This document shows, piece by piece, positions 52,220-60,405 of a stretch of DNA of 64,000 nucleotides. The translations under genes and the position numbers were made by a program. Below the pieces are notes generated by a model. That model saw only the letters and a program-made list of their open reading frames with translations, was not told the DNA's origin and ran no database searches. The first letter of the stretch is position 1. Each line of letters begins with the position of its first letter. This DNA comes from Clostridium_AD sp050717545 (GTDB lineage: Bacteria; Bacillota; Clostridia; Clostridiales; Clostridiaceae), in NCBI RefSeq assembly GCF_050717545.1, contig NZ_JBOITN010000044.1, positions 1 through 64,000 on the forward strand, written 5' to 3'.

Positions 52220-53953
52220 ATGAGAAGATATAAAACATTAGATGGTCATTATGTCTCTAAAATAAAAAAGGATAATGTTGACTACTTTTTAGGGAATCGA
52301 GGAAATTATCAAGAAGATATAGATAACCTGATAAAAAATGTATCTGACTTAAGATTTGATTCCATTATCATTATATTTGGTCTTGATACGGGAGAATACC
52401 TTATTGATTTATATAAGCTAATGTGTGATAAAAATAAAGTAGTAATTTTTGAACCTAATAAAGAAATTTTTTTAAAAAATAAGAAAATATCTAATGAAAA
52501 GGTAGCACTTGTTTTCTTCGAAGAAGATAAAATTAAAAGTCAATTATATTCCTTTATAAATTCCTCAAGTTTTAATAATTTATATGTACACGCATTTGGT
52601 AATTATAGTGAAATATATGAGGAAGAATATAATTTCTTTATAGAGACTTTAGATTGTGCCTTCCATACTGCATCGTCTAGTATAACTATTTCTAATAGAT
52701 TTAGAGAGGTTTTTATTAAAAATTTAATATGTAATTTGGATATTATAAATCAGTCCACTGGTATAAATAGCTTTGAGGGAAAGAACAAGAATGTACCCGC
52801 CTTTATTGTGTCAGCAGGACCTTCATTAGAAAAGAATATAGAGGATATGGTTAAGAATAAGGAGTTAGTTGAAAAGTCTATCGTTGTAGCTGGGAGTAGA
52901 ACCTTAAAGACTCTTTTAGAAAATGGAATAAAACCAGATCTTTTAGTATCAATTGATCCAATAGACGATAATTATGAAATGATGAAGGAATATTTAGATT
53001 GTGATACACCTTTGGTTTTCTATGAATATAGTAATAGAAAAATCCTTAAAGATTATAAAGGAGAAAAAATATATTTATCAACATTACTTTCAAAAATTAT
53101 AGAAGAACTTAATACCTTAAAGGGTACGTACCTTGGAGGATCAGTCGCACATACCTGTGTGGATATAGCTCGTACTTTAGGGTGCAATCCAATAATTTTA
53201 GTGGGACAAGATCTTGCATATACCTATAATAAGCATCATTCACAATCAGCAACTTTTAAAATAGATAACAACTTAAACCTTATGGCAGCTACTATTGTAA
53301 AAGATGTATATGGAAATGATATTAAAACTACTGCAACATTAAATCAGTTTAGGAAAAAATTAGAAGAATATATTGAAACAGATACAAAAACAAATACTAC
53401 AAAGTATATAAATGCTTCTTATGGAGCTGATATTATTGGAGCTGATCATTTAGAGTTAAATGAAGTTTTTAAACTTAATATATTTTATAACGTTAAGGAG
53501 TGTTTTGAAGCCTCTAGAGATATAAATATAGATTCAAAAGCAGTAATAAGTAGTATTTTAGATTATATAGATTTCTCTACTAGTAACGCAGAGAGTGGGG
53601 AAAATTTATGTATAGAGCTATCCCAATGTGATGACAATAAATCCTTAGTTGACATAGATGACGATGATGAAGAGCTACAAAAGTTTCTTGAAATCCTTGA
53701 AATAATCAATAATTTTGAGGTCTCACCAGAAAATGCATTTTTAGGAGGATATTTTAATAAATTTATTTTTGATATTAAGCAATTAAAGTTTAGTATGTAT
53801 GCAAAGGACTATGATAGATTAACATCAAATTTAAAGTATCAAAGCCAATGCTTCCTATTATATTTTAAAGAAATGAAAAAAATGTTAAAAGAAGTACAAC
53901 AGTTAATTATAGAAACAGTAACAAAATCTAATGAAAGTCATAATATAAAATAG
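52220..53953 (+). CDS. Maf-type motility-associated glycosyltransferase (DUF115)
   Basis: A 577-residue enzyme of the motility accessory factor family, which transfers CMP-activated nonulosonic acids to Ser/Thr of flagellin. The N-terminal ~180 residues are the Maf-specific domain, with IIIIFGLDTGEYLIDLY and VVIFEPNKEIFL. The DUF115 core has the motif PAFIVSAGPSLEKNIEDM near residue 190, then PDLLVSIDPIDDNYEMM and LVGQDLAYT. The C-terminal ~150 residues are helical and acidic. It is the probable transferase for the legionaminic acid made by the divergent operon. GGGGAA precedes the ATG. Confidence 0.88.
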   Translation: MRRYKTLDGHYVSKIKKDNVDYFLGNRGNYQEDIDNLIKNVSDLRFDSIIIIFGLDTGEYLIDLYKLMCDKNKVVIFEPNKEIFLKNKKISNEKVALVFFEEDKIKSQLYSFINSSSFNNLYVHAFGNYSEIYEEEYNFFIETLDCAFHTASSSITISNRFREVFIKNLICNLDIINQSTGINSFEGKNKNVPAFIVSAGPSLEKNIEDMVKNKELVEKSIVVAGSRTLKTLLENGIKPDLLVSIDPIDDNYEMMKEYLDCDTPLVFYEYSNRKILKDYKGEKIYLSTLLSKIIEELNTLKGTYLGGSVAHTCVDIARTLGCNPIILVGQDLAYTYNKHHSQSATFKIDNNLNLMAATIVKDVYGNDIKTTATLNQFRKKLEEYIETDTKTNTTKYINASYGADIIGADHLELNEVFKLNIFYNVKECFEASRDINIDSKAVISSILDYIDFSTSNAESGENLCIELSQCDDNKSLVDIDDDDEELQKFLEILEIINNFEVSPENAFLGGYFNKFIFDIKQLKFSMYAKDYDRLTSNLKYQSQCFLLYFKEMKKMLKEVQQLIIETVTKSNESHNIK

Positions 53954-53982
53954 AAAATAAATTTTAAAATCTGGAGGGTATT

Positions 53983-54147
53983 ATGGAAAAGGAAATAGAT
54001 GGAAAAGTATACAAAGATGTCCCCGTTGTTAAAATGATAATTAATGGGAAAGAAATTTATGGCAATGTGATTTCAGCAGAGGATGCCTCAGATGATACTA
54101 TAACAGCAACTATAATAACTAAGCCCGAAGAAGAAAATAAAAAGTAA
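53983..54147 (+). CDS. 54-residue small protein after the Maf gene
   Basis: A short gene with a strong GGAGGG site 29 bp after the Maf stop. The 54-residue product (MEKEIDGKVYKDVPVVKMI ... KPEEENKK) is strand-rich in the first half (VVKMIINGKEIYGNVISAE) and acidic, with four Thr in ITATIITKP. No family recognised, no signal peptide. Confidence 0.6.
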   Translation: MEKEIDGKVYKDVPVVKMIINGKEIYGNVISAEDASDDTITATIITKPEEENKK

Positions 54148-54167
54148 TTACGATTACTTTAAAGTAA

Positions 54168-54476
54168 ATGAGCAATAATAATAATAATAATTGCATTTTA
54201 ATTAGAGGCAAATCCTTAAACCCATGTGAAAAAAATATATTGAATTTAATTCTAAACGTACAGAAAAGTACTCTTATAAAGGGAACTGTTTATGCATACA
54301 AATGCGTTCCAAGTGTTGGTGCTTCAATAAAAGTTGTTGAGATAAACCCATTAAATAAGGAAAGAAAAATATTAGGATACACCTATACTGATGACAAAGG
54401 TGAATATCAATTTAAGGTGATACCAATATCTTATATGATATATGAATTCACAGCATATTCTCCCTTGAAACTGTAA
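54168..54476 (+). CDS. Small Cys-containing beta-sandwich protein (carboxypeptidase-regulatory-like)
   Basis: A 102-residue protein. It opens MSNNNNNNCILIRG, encoded by an (AAT)6 repeat. Cys residues at 9, 20 and 45 lie in the N-terminal half. The pattern TLIKGTVYAYKCVPSVGASIKVVEI, GYTYTDDKGEYQFKVIP, YEFTAYSPLKL mirrors the genes at 51335 and 54561. No convincing ribosome binding site precedes the ATG, so translation may be coupled to the 54-residue gene ending 20 bp upstream. Confidence 0.65.
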   Translation: MSNNNNNNCILIRGKSLNPCEKNILNLILNVQKSTLIKGTVYAYKCVPSVGASIKVVEINPLNKERKILGYTYTDDKGEYQFKVIPISYMIYEFTAYSPLKL

Positions 54477-54560
54477 TATTTGTAGGAAGGCAACAATTGT
54501 TGAATATGACTAAATAGTTGGAGACTTTGTACGTTGTAGATAGTATTAAGGGGGGAATAT

Positions 54561-54872
54561 GTGTGTAGTAACCAAAAATCACTTAGTGTAACCTATTATA
54601 TTAATGGACAAAAATATTCATATTCTTATTGGAGCGCTGCTAAAAGAAAAATCCCAGTTATTTTATCAGGAAAAGTTGTAGATTTAAATGGGAATAGTAT
54701 AGCGGGTGTTATTATTGAAGTTAAAAAACTTGATTACAATTATACTCCATGTAAAATAACTGATTTATGTTATACAATGTCCAAGGAAGATGGAGCATAC
54801 TGTATATGTCTCCAAAAGCAATGTAATGTTGATTATAAGCTATGCATGTTTCCTCCTTTAATAAGAGATTAG
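54561..54872 (+). CDS. Small Cys-rich beta-sandwich protein (carboxypeptidase-regulatory-like)
   Basis: A 103-residue protein starting at GTG 54561, with GGGGGG about 5 bases upstream. It has Cys at position 2 and a Cys-rich second half (TPCKITDLC, GAYCICLQKQC, YKLCMF). ILSGKVVDLNGNSIAGVIIEVKK is the clearest carboxypeptidase-regulatory segment of the set. An ATG two bases upstream in another frame opens a 10-codon frame starting MCVV, similar to the start of the 51335 protein, so the present N-terminus may result from an old frameshift. Confidence 0.62.
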   Translation: MCSNQKSLSVTYYINGQKYSYSYWSAAKRKIPVILSGKVVDLNGNSIAGVIIEVKKLDYNYTPCKITDLCYTMSKEDGAYCICLQKQCNVDYKLCMFPPLIRD

Positions 54873-54937
54873 TAGTCGATCCTTAAATCAAAACCGATTT
54901 ATATAATATTTAGTAATAAAAATGGAGTGTAAATATT

Positions 54938-55984
54938 ATGGATATAAGTAAAGTTTTAATAAACAAAGAAATTTCAATTAGAGACGCAATTGAAAAGTTA
55001 GATAAGAGTACAAAAAGAATAGCCCTAGTAATAGAAGATACCAAATTAATTGGAGTAGTTACTGATGGTGATATAAGAAGATGGATACTAAAAAACGGGG
55101 ATATTTCCTTAAAGGTAGAGCTTATAATGAATCACTCACCAATAGTTTTAACACATACTAATATACATCATGCAAATGAAATCATGATGAGTAAGCATAT
55201 TGAAGCAATTCCTATTGTAAATGAAAATAAAGAGGTTGTGGATATAGTTTTTTGGAATGACCTTTATCATAAGAAATTTAACTATACTAATATTAATAAT
55301 ATTGCTGTGGTTATTATGGCCGGTGGAAAAGGAACAAGACTTAAGCCATATTCTACTATTATACCAAAGGGATTATTACCCATAGGAGATATACCGATAA
55401 TAGAGAGGATTATAAATAAGTTTTTGGAGTATGATTTTAATGATTATTATCTTACTATAAATTATAAAAAAGAGATAGTTAAGGCCTATTTTAATGAAGC
55501 AGGTCCATATAATATTTCGTTTATAGAAGAGAGTAAACCCCTTGGTACAGCAGGCAGTCTAACCCTTTTAAAGAATACATTGAAAAATAGTTTTTTTGTA
55601 ACTAATTGTGACATATTAGTTAACACAAATTATTCTAAGGTTGTGGAGTATCATAAGGAGCATAATTATAAAATTACAGTGGTGGTAGCCCTTAAAGACT
55701 ATATAATTCCATATGGAGTTTTTAAACTGAATGAAAATGGTAAAATAGACTCATTAATGGAAAAACCTAAATATGAGTTTTTAGTAAATATAGGCATGTA
55801 TTTGTTAGAACCAGAGGTACTTAAATATATTCCGGAAGATACTTGTTTTGATATGACAGAACTAATTACAAGGAGTATAGAAAAGGGAGAATCAGTAGGC
55901 GTATATCCTATCAGTGATAATGACTGGCTAGACATGGGTGAATTTAAGTCAATGGAAAATATGGTAGAAAAACTAAATATATAA
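54938..55984 (+). CDS. CBS-domain sugar-1-phosphate nucleotidyltransferase (PtmE-like)
   Basis: A 348-residue protein. Residues ~1-115 hold two CBS repeats (LVIEDTKLIGVVTDGDIRRWIL, EAIPIVNENKEVVDIV). Residues ~122-348 are a nucleotidyltransferase with VVIMAGGKGTRLKPYSTIIPKGLLPIGDIPIIERI, NCDILVN for metal binding and a SDNDWLDMGE end. The same fusion in Campylobacter (PtmE) is the glucosamine-1-phosphate guanylyltransferase feeding a GDP-sugar route to legionaminic acid. It closes the plus-strand operon and complements the leg genes. GGAGTG precedes the ATG. Confidence 0.85.
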   Translation: MDISKVLINKEISIRDAIEKLDKSTKRIALVIEDTKLIGVVTDGDIRRWILKNGDISLKVELIMNHSPIVLTHTNIHHANEIMMSKHIEAIPIVNENKEVVDIVFWNDLYHKKFNYTNINNIAVVIMAGGKGTRLKPYSTIIPKGLLPIGDIPIIERIINKFLEYDFNDYYLTINYKKEIVKAYFNEAGPYNISFIEESKPLGTAGSLTLLKNTLKNSFFVTNCDILVNTNYSKVVEYHKEHNYKITVVVALKDYIIPYGVFKLNENGKIDSLMEKPKYEFLVNIGMYLLEPEVLKYIPEDTCFDMTELITRSIEKGESVGVYPISDNDWLDMGEFKSMENMVEKLNI

Positions 55985-56029
55985 AGAAGCAACAAACAGA
56001 AATTGGGAACTGCGTTACCAATTTTTGTT

Positions 56030-56256
56030 TGATAATATCCCTCCTCATATATTTTAGTTATATATGGATTCTTATGTGATTTTCTAATAGGAAGATTTTT
56101 ATCCTCATCATACAAAGCTTTTGCTCTTTCCTCTTGAAAATTAATTTTTTCCACTCGTTGTCTTTCCAACCTCAACTTCCAAGATACCCGCGAATCTTTC
56201 TAAAATGTCCTGTGCTCCTTTTACATAACACGCAGTTGCCAAGGCATACCTTAAAT
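56030..56256 (-). pseudogene. Hydrogenase operon remnant: NuoE-like piece fused to [FeFe]-hydrogenase C-terminus
   Basis: Two fragments in two frames meet near 56150. The upstream one (minus strand, from about 56256) reads LATACYVKGAQDILERFAGILEVEVGKTTS, the [2Fe-2S] thioredoxin-like NuoE/HydC subunit. The downstream one reads EERAKALYDEDKNLPIRKSHKNPYITKIYEE, the C-terminal tail of HydA. In intact operons these ends are separated by the rest of hydC, hydB and nearly all hydA, so one large deletion joined them. The 158-residue open frame over this region on the minus strand is a shadow of the PtmE-like gene plus this remnant. Confidence 0.75.
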
Positions 56257-56340
56257 ATATTTTATTCATTATATAGCTTGGGCGTTAATTTAATATCAAT
56301 TTATAATTTTATAATACAATTTTTTATCCCCTACGCAAAC

Positions 56341-56379
56341 ATAAAGTGATAGAATATTAACAATATTCTATCACTTTAT
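56341..56379 (-). terminator. Terminator of the gamma carbonic anhydrase gene
   Basis: A near-perfect 18-bp stem (core AAAGTGATAGAATATT / AATATTCTATCACTTT) with a 3-nt loop. It lies between the hydrogenase remnant and the carbonic anhydrase stop. Confidence 0.8.
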
Positions 56380-56417
56380 TCGACTATATCTATATATATT
56401 GCCTTAAGATACTATCT

Positions 56418-57128
56418 TCATGATTTATTTTCTAAGTTTTTAAAAGTGTCCCTATTACAACAAATACCACAACTACATCTGGTATCACCAAACTTTAGAG
56501 AATAAGCTTGTGAAAGTTCAACATTAGATTTAATTACTCCTTTAGCGAATTCTTCATTGCTTTGTGCTACCAGTCCTAAAGCATTTGCTTTTTCTTGAGT
56601 GTTTATTATTGCTCCTGCAGGAACATATCTGTTAGCGTGAATCCTTACTCCATCAGTAACAATAGCTGCCAAATCAATATAACAACCATCTTCCACAATA
56701 GCATTAAAAACAATGGCATTAAATCCAACAAAAGTATTATTTCCAATAATGCATGGACCATGAACTAAAGCTCCATGAGCAATACTAACCTCATTTCCTA
56801 TATAAATAGAATACTCTTTTTTATCTACAGTAAATTTCATATCTTTTAATCCGTGTAATATTACTCCATCTTGAATATTAGTTTTAAATCCAATATAAAA
56901 TGGTGTACCTTCATCAGCTCTAAGCGTTGCATTACATCCAATAAATACATCTTTACAGATTATCACATCACCTATAATGCTAGAGAAAGGACCTATGAAC
57001 GCAGTTTTATCAATACTAGGATATATACTAATAGAATTAAAAGATGTAGGCGGATTACTACTAACAAAATATGAATATACATTGATTGGACCTATAGGCT
57101 TATATTTAACGGTTTTATATTTACTCAT
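56418..57128 (-). CDS. Gamma-class carbonic anhydrase-like protein
   Basis: A 236-residue left-handed beta-helix protein of the Cam/gamma-CA family, expected to hydrate CO2 as a trimer. Metal ligands are seen in DGVILHG and SIAHGALVHGP (three His). The Arg in CNATLRADEG is also typical. An N-terminal ~40-residue extension without signal peptide and a Cys-rich C-terminal tail (TRCSCGICCNRD) are unusual and may bind metal or respond to redox. It is monocistronic. Confidence 0.85.
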   Translation of the reverse strand: MSKYKTVKYKPIGPINVYSYFVSSNPPTSFNSISIYPSIDKTAFIGPFSSIIGDVIICKDVFIGCNATLRADEGTPFYIGFKTNIQDGVILHGLKDMKFTVDKKEYSIYIGNEVSIAHGALVHGPCIIGNNTFVGFNAIVFNAIVEDGCYIDLAAIVTDGVRIHANRYVPAGAIINTQEKANALGLVAQSNEEFAKGVIKSNVELSQAYSLKFGDTRCSCGICCNRDTFKNLENKS

Positions 57129-57215
57129 AATATCGCTCCCAAATGTTTGATACTATATTATACGTATTCTTTAAACTAATTGTGAAAAAAATATTTAGAA
57201 ATCTTTGTTGTTAAA

Positions 57216-57259
57216 GAAAAGCTTATCGAACAGATTGCTATTTGTTCGATAAGCTTTTC
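57216..57259. terminator. Strong hairpin with no obvious gene
   Basis: A 17-bp perfect stem (GAAAAGCTTATCGAACA / TGTTCGATAAGCTTTTC) with a 10-nt loop. The plus strand then has TTTATTTTCTTTT. No complete gene ends here; 57129-57390 otherwise holds only a 25-codon open frame (57301-57378) without a ribosome site. Confidence 0.7.
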
Positions 57260-57390
57260 TTTATTTTCTTTTAAAATTATCTAATTAATCCATTATAATA
57301 ATGGGTTCGCCAACTGAGCTTAGTGATTTTCATGGTATATTTAATGGAAATTTAAGTAGAATAAGAGTAGACTTATAAATAATAATAAGA

Positions 57391-57946
57391 TTGGAGTGTG
57401 ATTTAATAATATCACAAGAAACAAGCGTAAAAATTATAAAAACTTTCACTGTGCTCAGTTTTATTCTTATGGTTACTGTTAATGCATTAGCAAACACTTT
57501 CCATGATTTTAATGGTTGTAATATTAGTTTGCTTAATTAAAATTAATATCAAACTAAATTCCACACAACTAACCTCAAAGGAAAAATTATTTGTAAAACT
57601 TCCTTTTAGCGTTTATTTTGGGTGGATTACTGTAGCAACAATAGCTAATGCCTCCACATTGCTTGTTAGTTTAGGCTGGAATGGTTGGAGCATATCTGAA
57701 CAAATTTGGACAATAGTTATTTTATTTGTTGGGCTTATTATTGGTATGACTACAACATTAAAAAATAAAGATATTCCTTATGGCATAGTTATATTTTGGG
57801 CCTACTTAGGCATACTCATCAAACATGTTTCCTCAAGTGGATTTGCAGGTAAATATCCTGGAATTATAACTACACTAATCATTTCATTAGTTGTTATTTT
57901 CATATGCATAATATACGTTGCAAAGAAGGTAAGAAATATAACATAA
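57391..57946 (+). pseudogene. TspO-like (tryptophan-rich sensory) membrane protein, internally deleted
   Basis: The N-terminal piece (57405-57540) reads ETSVKIIKTFTVLSFILMVTVNALANTF, the first helix of clostridial TspO-like proteins, then stops. A second frame from 57503 (147 residues) continues with KEKLFVKLPFSVYFGWITVATIAN, GWNGWSISEQIWT and KDIPYGIVIFWAYLGILIKH, the C-terminal three helices. About 60-70 residues of helices 2 and 3 are missing and the frame is shifted at the junction near 57500. GGAGTG survives upstream, but the expected ATG reads ATA. Confidence 0.65.
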
Positions 57947-57964
57947 CTGTTTTGACAATCACAA

Positions 57965-59323
57965 TTATTTTTCGCTTATGCATTTGGGCTTCTTCAATCC
58001 ATACAATTTTTTATGAGTTATATAGTAAGCAATTCCTAAAGGTATACAAGAACCAATCCATGCAAGAGGATTGGCCATGGATATACCTGTAAAACCTAAG
58101 TACTTTGATAAAATAATAGCAGCAAAGGTTCGCATAATTAGTTCCATAACCCCCGCTAAAGTAGGAGCAAGACTCTGTCCTAATCCTTGAAGACTAAATC
58201 TATAAATAAAAAGCAGTGCTAACACAAAATACATTGATCCATTGATGTTTAAATAAGTTTGTGCAAGAGATACTACTTTTGGTTGCTTATCCCCTACAAA
58301 AAGTAATATCATAAAATGTCCAGCTAAAATATTAAATAGACCAACAATAATACTAAAACCTACTGATATGATACTACATTGTTTTATACCAATACGAATT
58401 CTATCTATTTTACCTGCACCATAGTTTTGGGCTACAAATGTGGCCATTGTAATACCAAATGACATCATAGGTTGAATAGCTAGTATATCAATTTTTTGTG
58501 CTGCAGTGTATGCAGCTACGGCTACTTCACCTAAATTATTCAGTGCAAATTGAATAGTAATTGCACCGATTGCTATAATAGAATTCTGGAATGCCATAGG
58601 AAGTCCCATTCTTAAATGATCCAATATGATTTTATTTGTTAAATGCCAATCACTCCTGTGAAGTTTTAAAATAGGCATTCTTTTCGTGATAAATATAAAG
58701 CATAATATAGCAGAAATTGCTTGAGATATTGTGGTTGCAAAAGCTGCTCCTTCAACCCCCATTGATAATCCTAAAATGAATACGAAATCTAAAATTATGT
58801 TTATAACACTAGCAATAGCTAAAAATATTAGTGGTGTTCGACTGTCTCCCAAAGCTCTCATAACATTAGAAAACAAGTTAAATAACATGGAAACTACAAT
58901 ACCACTGAAAATTATAATTATAAAATTATAAGCACCTTCTATTATTTCTGGTGGTGTATGCATTATCTCTAAAATTGGGCGTGCGAATATAACACTTATA
59001 ATTGTTAGAACCATTGTGATTAATAAACTTAGTATAATACTTGCCACATAACTATGTCTTACCCCCTGTGCATCTCCAGCTCCAAAGCACGTAGCCGTGA
59101 TTATGGAAAATCCAGCAGTTAGTCCTTGTGAAAATCCAAGTATAAGAAACATTATGCTCCCAGTACAGCCTACTGTCGCTAGTGCATTTACTCCAAGTGT
59201 ACGTCCTACAATCAGAGTATCTGCTAAACTATAAAATTGTTGAAATATATTACCTATAAGTAATGGCAGCGTAAAAACTAAAATAATTTTAGCTGGACTA
59301 CCCTTTGTTAAGTCTCGTATCAT
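57965..59323 (-). CDS. MATE family efflux transporter
   Basis: A 452-residue Na+ or H+ coupled multidrug/toxin extruder with twelve predicted transmembrane helices in two six-helix halves. Typical segments: IILVFTLPLLIGNIFQQFYSLADTLIVGRTLGVNALATVGCTGSI and, in the second half, GLPMAFQNSIIAIGAITIQFALN with YTAAQKIDILAIQPMMSFGIT. Length is normal. It is convergent with the TspO-like remnant. Confidence 0.92.
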   Translation of the reverse strand: MIRDLTKGSPAKIILVFTLPLLIGNIFQQFYSLADTLIVGRTLGVNALATVGCTGSIMFLILGFSQGLTAGFSIITATCFGAGDAQGVRHSYVASIILSLLITMVLTIISVIFARPILEIMHTPPEIIEGAYNFIIIIFSGIVVSMLFNLFSNVMRALGDSRTPLIFLAIASVINIILDFVFILGLSMGVEGAAFATTISQAISAILCFIFITKRMPILKLHRSDWHLTNKIILDHLRMGLPMAFQNSIIAIGAITIQFALNNLGEVAVAAYTAAQKIDILAIQPMMSFGITMATFVAQNYGAGKIDRIRIGIKQCSIISVGFSIIVGLFNILAGHFMILLFVGDKQPKVVSLAQTYLNINGSMYFVLALLFIYRFSLQGLGQSLAPTLAGVMELIMRTFAAIILSKYLGFTGISMANPLAWIGSCIPLGIAYYITHKKLYGLKKPKCISEK

Positions 59324-59403
59324 AAAATATGCCCTCCATTAGCCGACTAAAATATATACCATATTATATCATGAATATTGTATTAAGTTCTAAAAAATAA
59401 ACC

Positions 59404-59450
59404 TTAAGACCCTTATCAAAAACTGAAACAGTTTTTGATAAGGGTCTTAA
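59404..59450 (-). terminator. Perfect 22-bp stem terminator
   Basis: A 22-bp perfect inverted repeat (59404-59425 / 59429-59450) around an AAA loop. On the minus strand it is followed by GG and a T-rich stretch. It ends the Uma2 transcript ahead of the MATE gene. Confidence 0.85.
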
Positions 59451-59570
59451 TGCAATGTGAACTCCAAAAACTATACTCATTAAAAACTTTTCCCCGAAAG
59501 AGGAATAGCTTTATAATAATTGTGGAGTTGGATTTGATACCGCTAGTAATTCAAGTCATTATTAAGATTA

Positions 59571-60128
59571 TCAGTCGAATACTGCTTTTATAGCTATTGA
59601 AAACTCTTTAAATATTTCTGATTTTACAATATCATCTTTAGTGTATATCGTACTTTCTCCGTATGCCTTGTCTTCATACTTATATACTGTAATAGCTTTG
59701 TTTTTAGGCGAAACTATCCAATATTCTGGTATTTTAAATTTTTCATATAAATTTAGCTTTGTAATAGTGTCATGACTAGCATTAGAAGGTGATGTTATTT
59801 CAATAACTATAGTAGGAACCCCTTCATAAGTGTTTTCTTTGAACTTTGATTTATCACAAATAACCATAATATCTGGTTGAACAGATTTCTTGTTTTTTAT
59901 TTCTTCATTTTCTAATACAACATCTAATGGAGCAATCAGTACTTCACATTGGGAGTTTTTAAAGTATTCTGAAGCATGAATATTGATTTTATTTAGAATT
60001 CGTTGATGCTCAACACTAGGTGACGACATATAAATTATTTCTCCATCTATAAATTCAACACGTTCTATATCTTTTGTTATTTCAAGAAACTCTCCGTATG
60101 TAGGTTTCGTGCTTAATTGAGGTATCAT
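59571..60128 (-). CDS. Uma2 family (DUF820) endonuclease-like protein
   Basis: A 185-residue protein with a PD-(D/E)XK nuclease-like fold. The start is ATG 60128 (IPQLSTKPTYGEFLEI follows); the longer frame to 60200 lacks support. The N-terminus RVEFIDGEIIYMSSPSVEHQRILNKI is the Uma2 signature, VQPDIMVICD holds the PD acidic pair, VVLE/PTIVIEITSPSN the ExK-like core, and YEKFKIPEYWIVSP the C-terminal motif. Uma2 proteins are abundant in cyanobacteria and scattered in clostridia; their biological role is unclear. Confidence 0.88.
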   Translation of the reverse strand: MIPQLSTKPTYGEFLEITKDIERVEFIDGEIIYMSSPSVEHQRILNKINIHASEYFKNSQCEVLIAPLDVVLENEEIKNKKSVQPDIMVICDKSKFKENTYEGVPTIVIEITSPSNASHDTITKLNLYEKFKIPEYWIVSPKNKAITVYKYEDKAYGESTIYTKDDIVKSEIFKEFSIAIKAVFD

Positions 60129-60405
60129 AACTTCACAACCTTTCTCATTATTAATCCAATTATACCACAACCCAGAAGTTATATTTTTACTATTTTTCAT
60201 TAACTATTTTCCAATAAAATTATTGTAGTATTATTAAAACAAATTACTTCACAATTTGTTCACGACCCTAGGGGAAGATTATGAAGGTTTAAAATAACTT
60301 CTATTCTATATTAAAAATCATTTTTTTCTATATTCATGATATAATATAAATATTCTTGTGGTTCCTTGTATATTTAAAGCCACTTTTAGTGAAAGGAGTA
60401 ATTTT

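Noticed and set aside
54559..54591. ATG at 54559 opening a frame that starts MCVV
   Set aside because: It stops after 10 codons and is too close to GGGGGG to be a good start, so the GTG at 54561 was used. It is kept only as a hint of an old frameshift.
55699..56175. 158-codon open frame on the minus strand
   Set aside because: It is antisense to the 3' end of the PtmE-like gene for most of its length. Only its first ~45 codons carry meaning, as the hydrogenase C-terminal remnant.
57301..57378. 25-codon open frame (MGSPTELSDF...)
   Set aside because: No ribosome binding site, and no family recognised; it may be a scrap of a lost gene but cannot be supported.
57904..58092. 62-codon plus-strand frame
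   Set aside because: Shadow of the 3' end of the MATE gene overlapping the TspO remnant.
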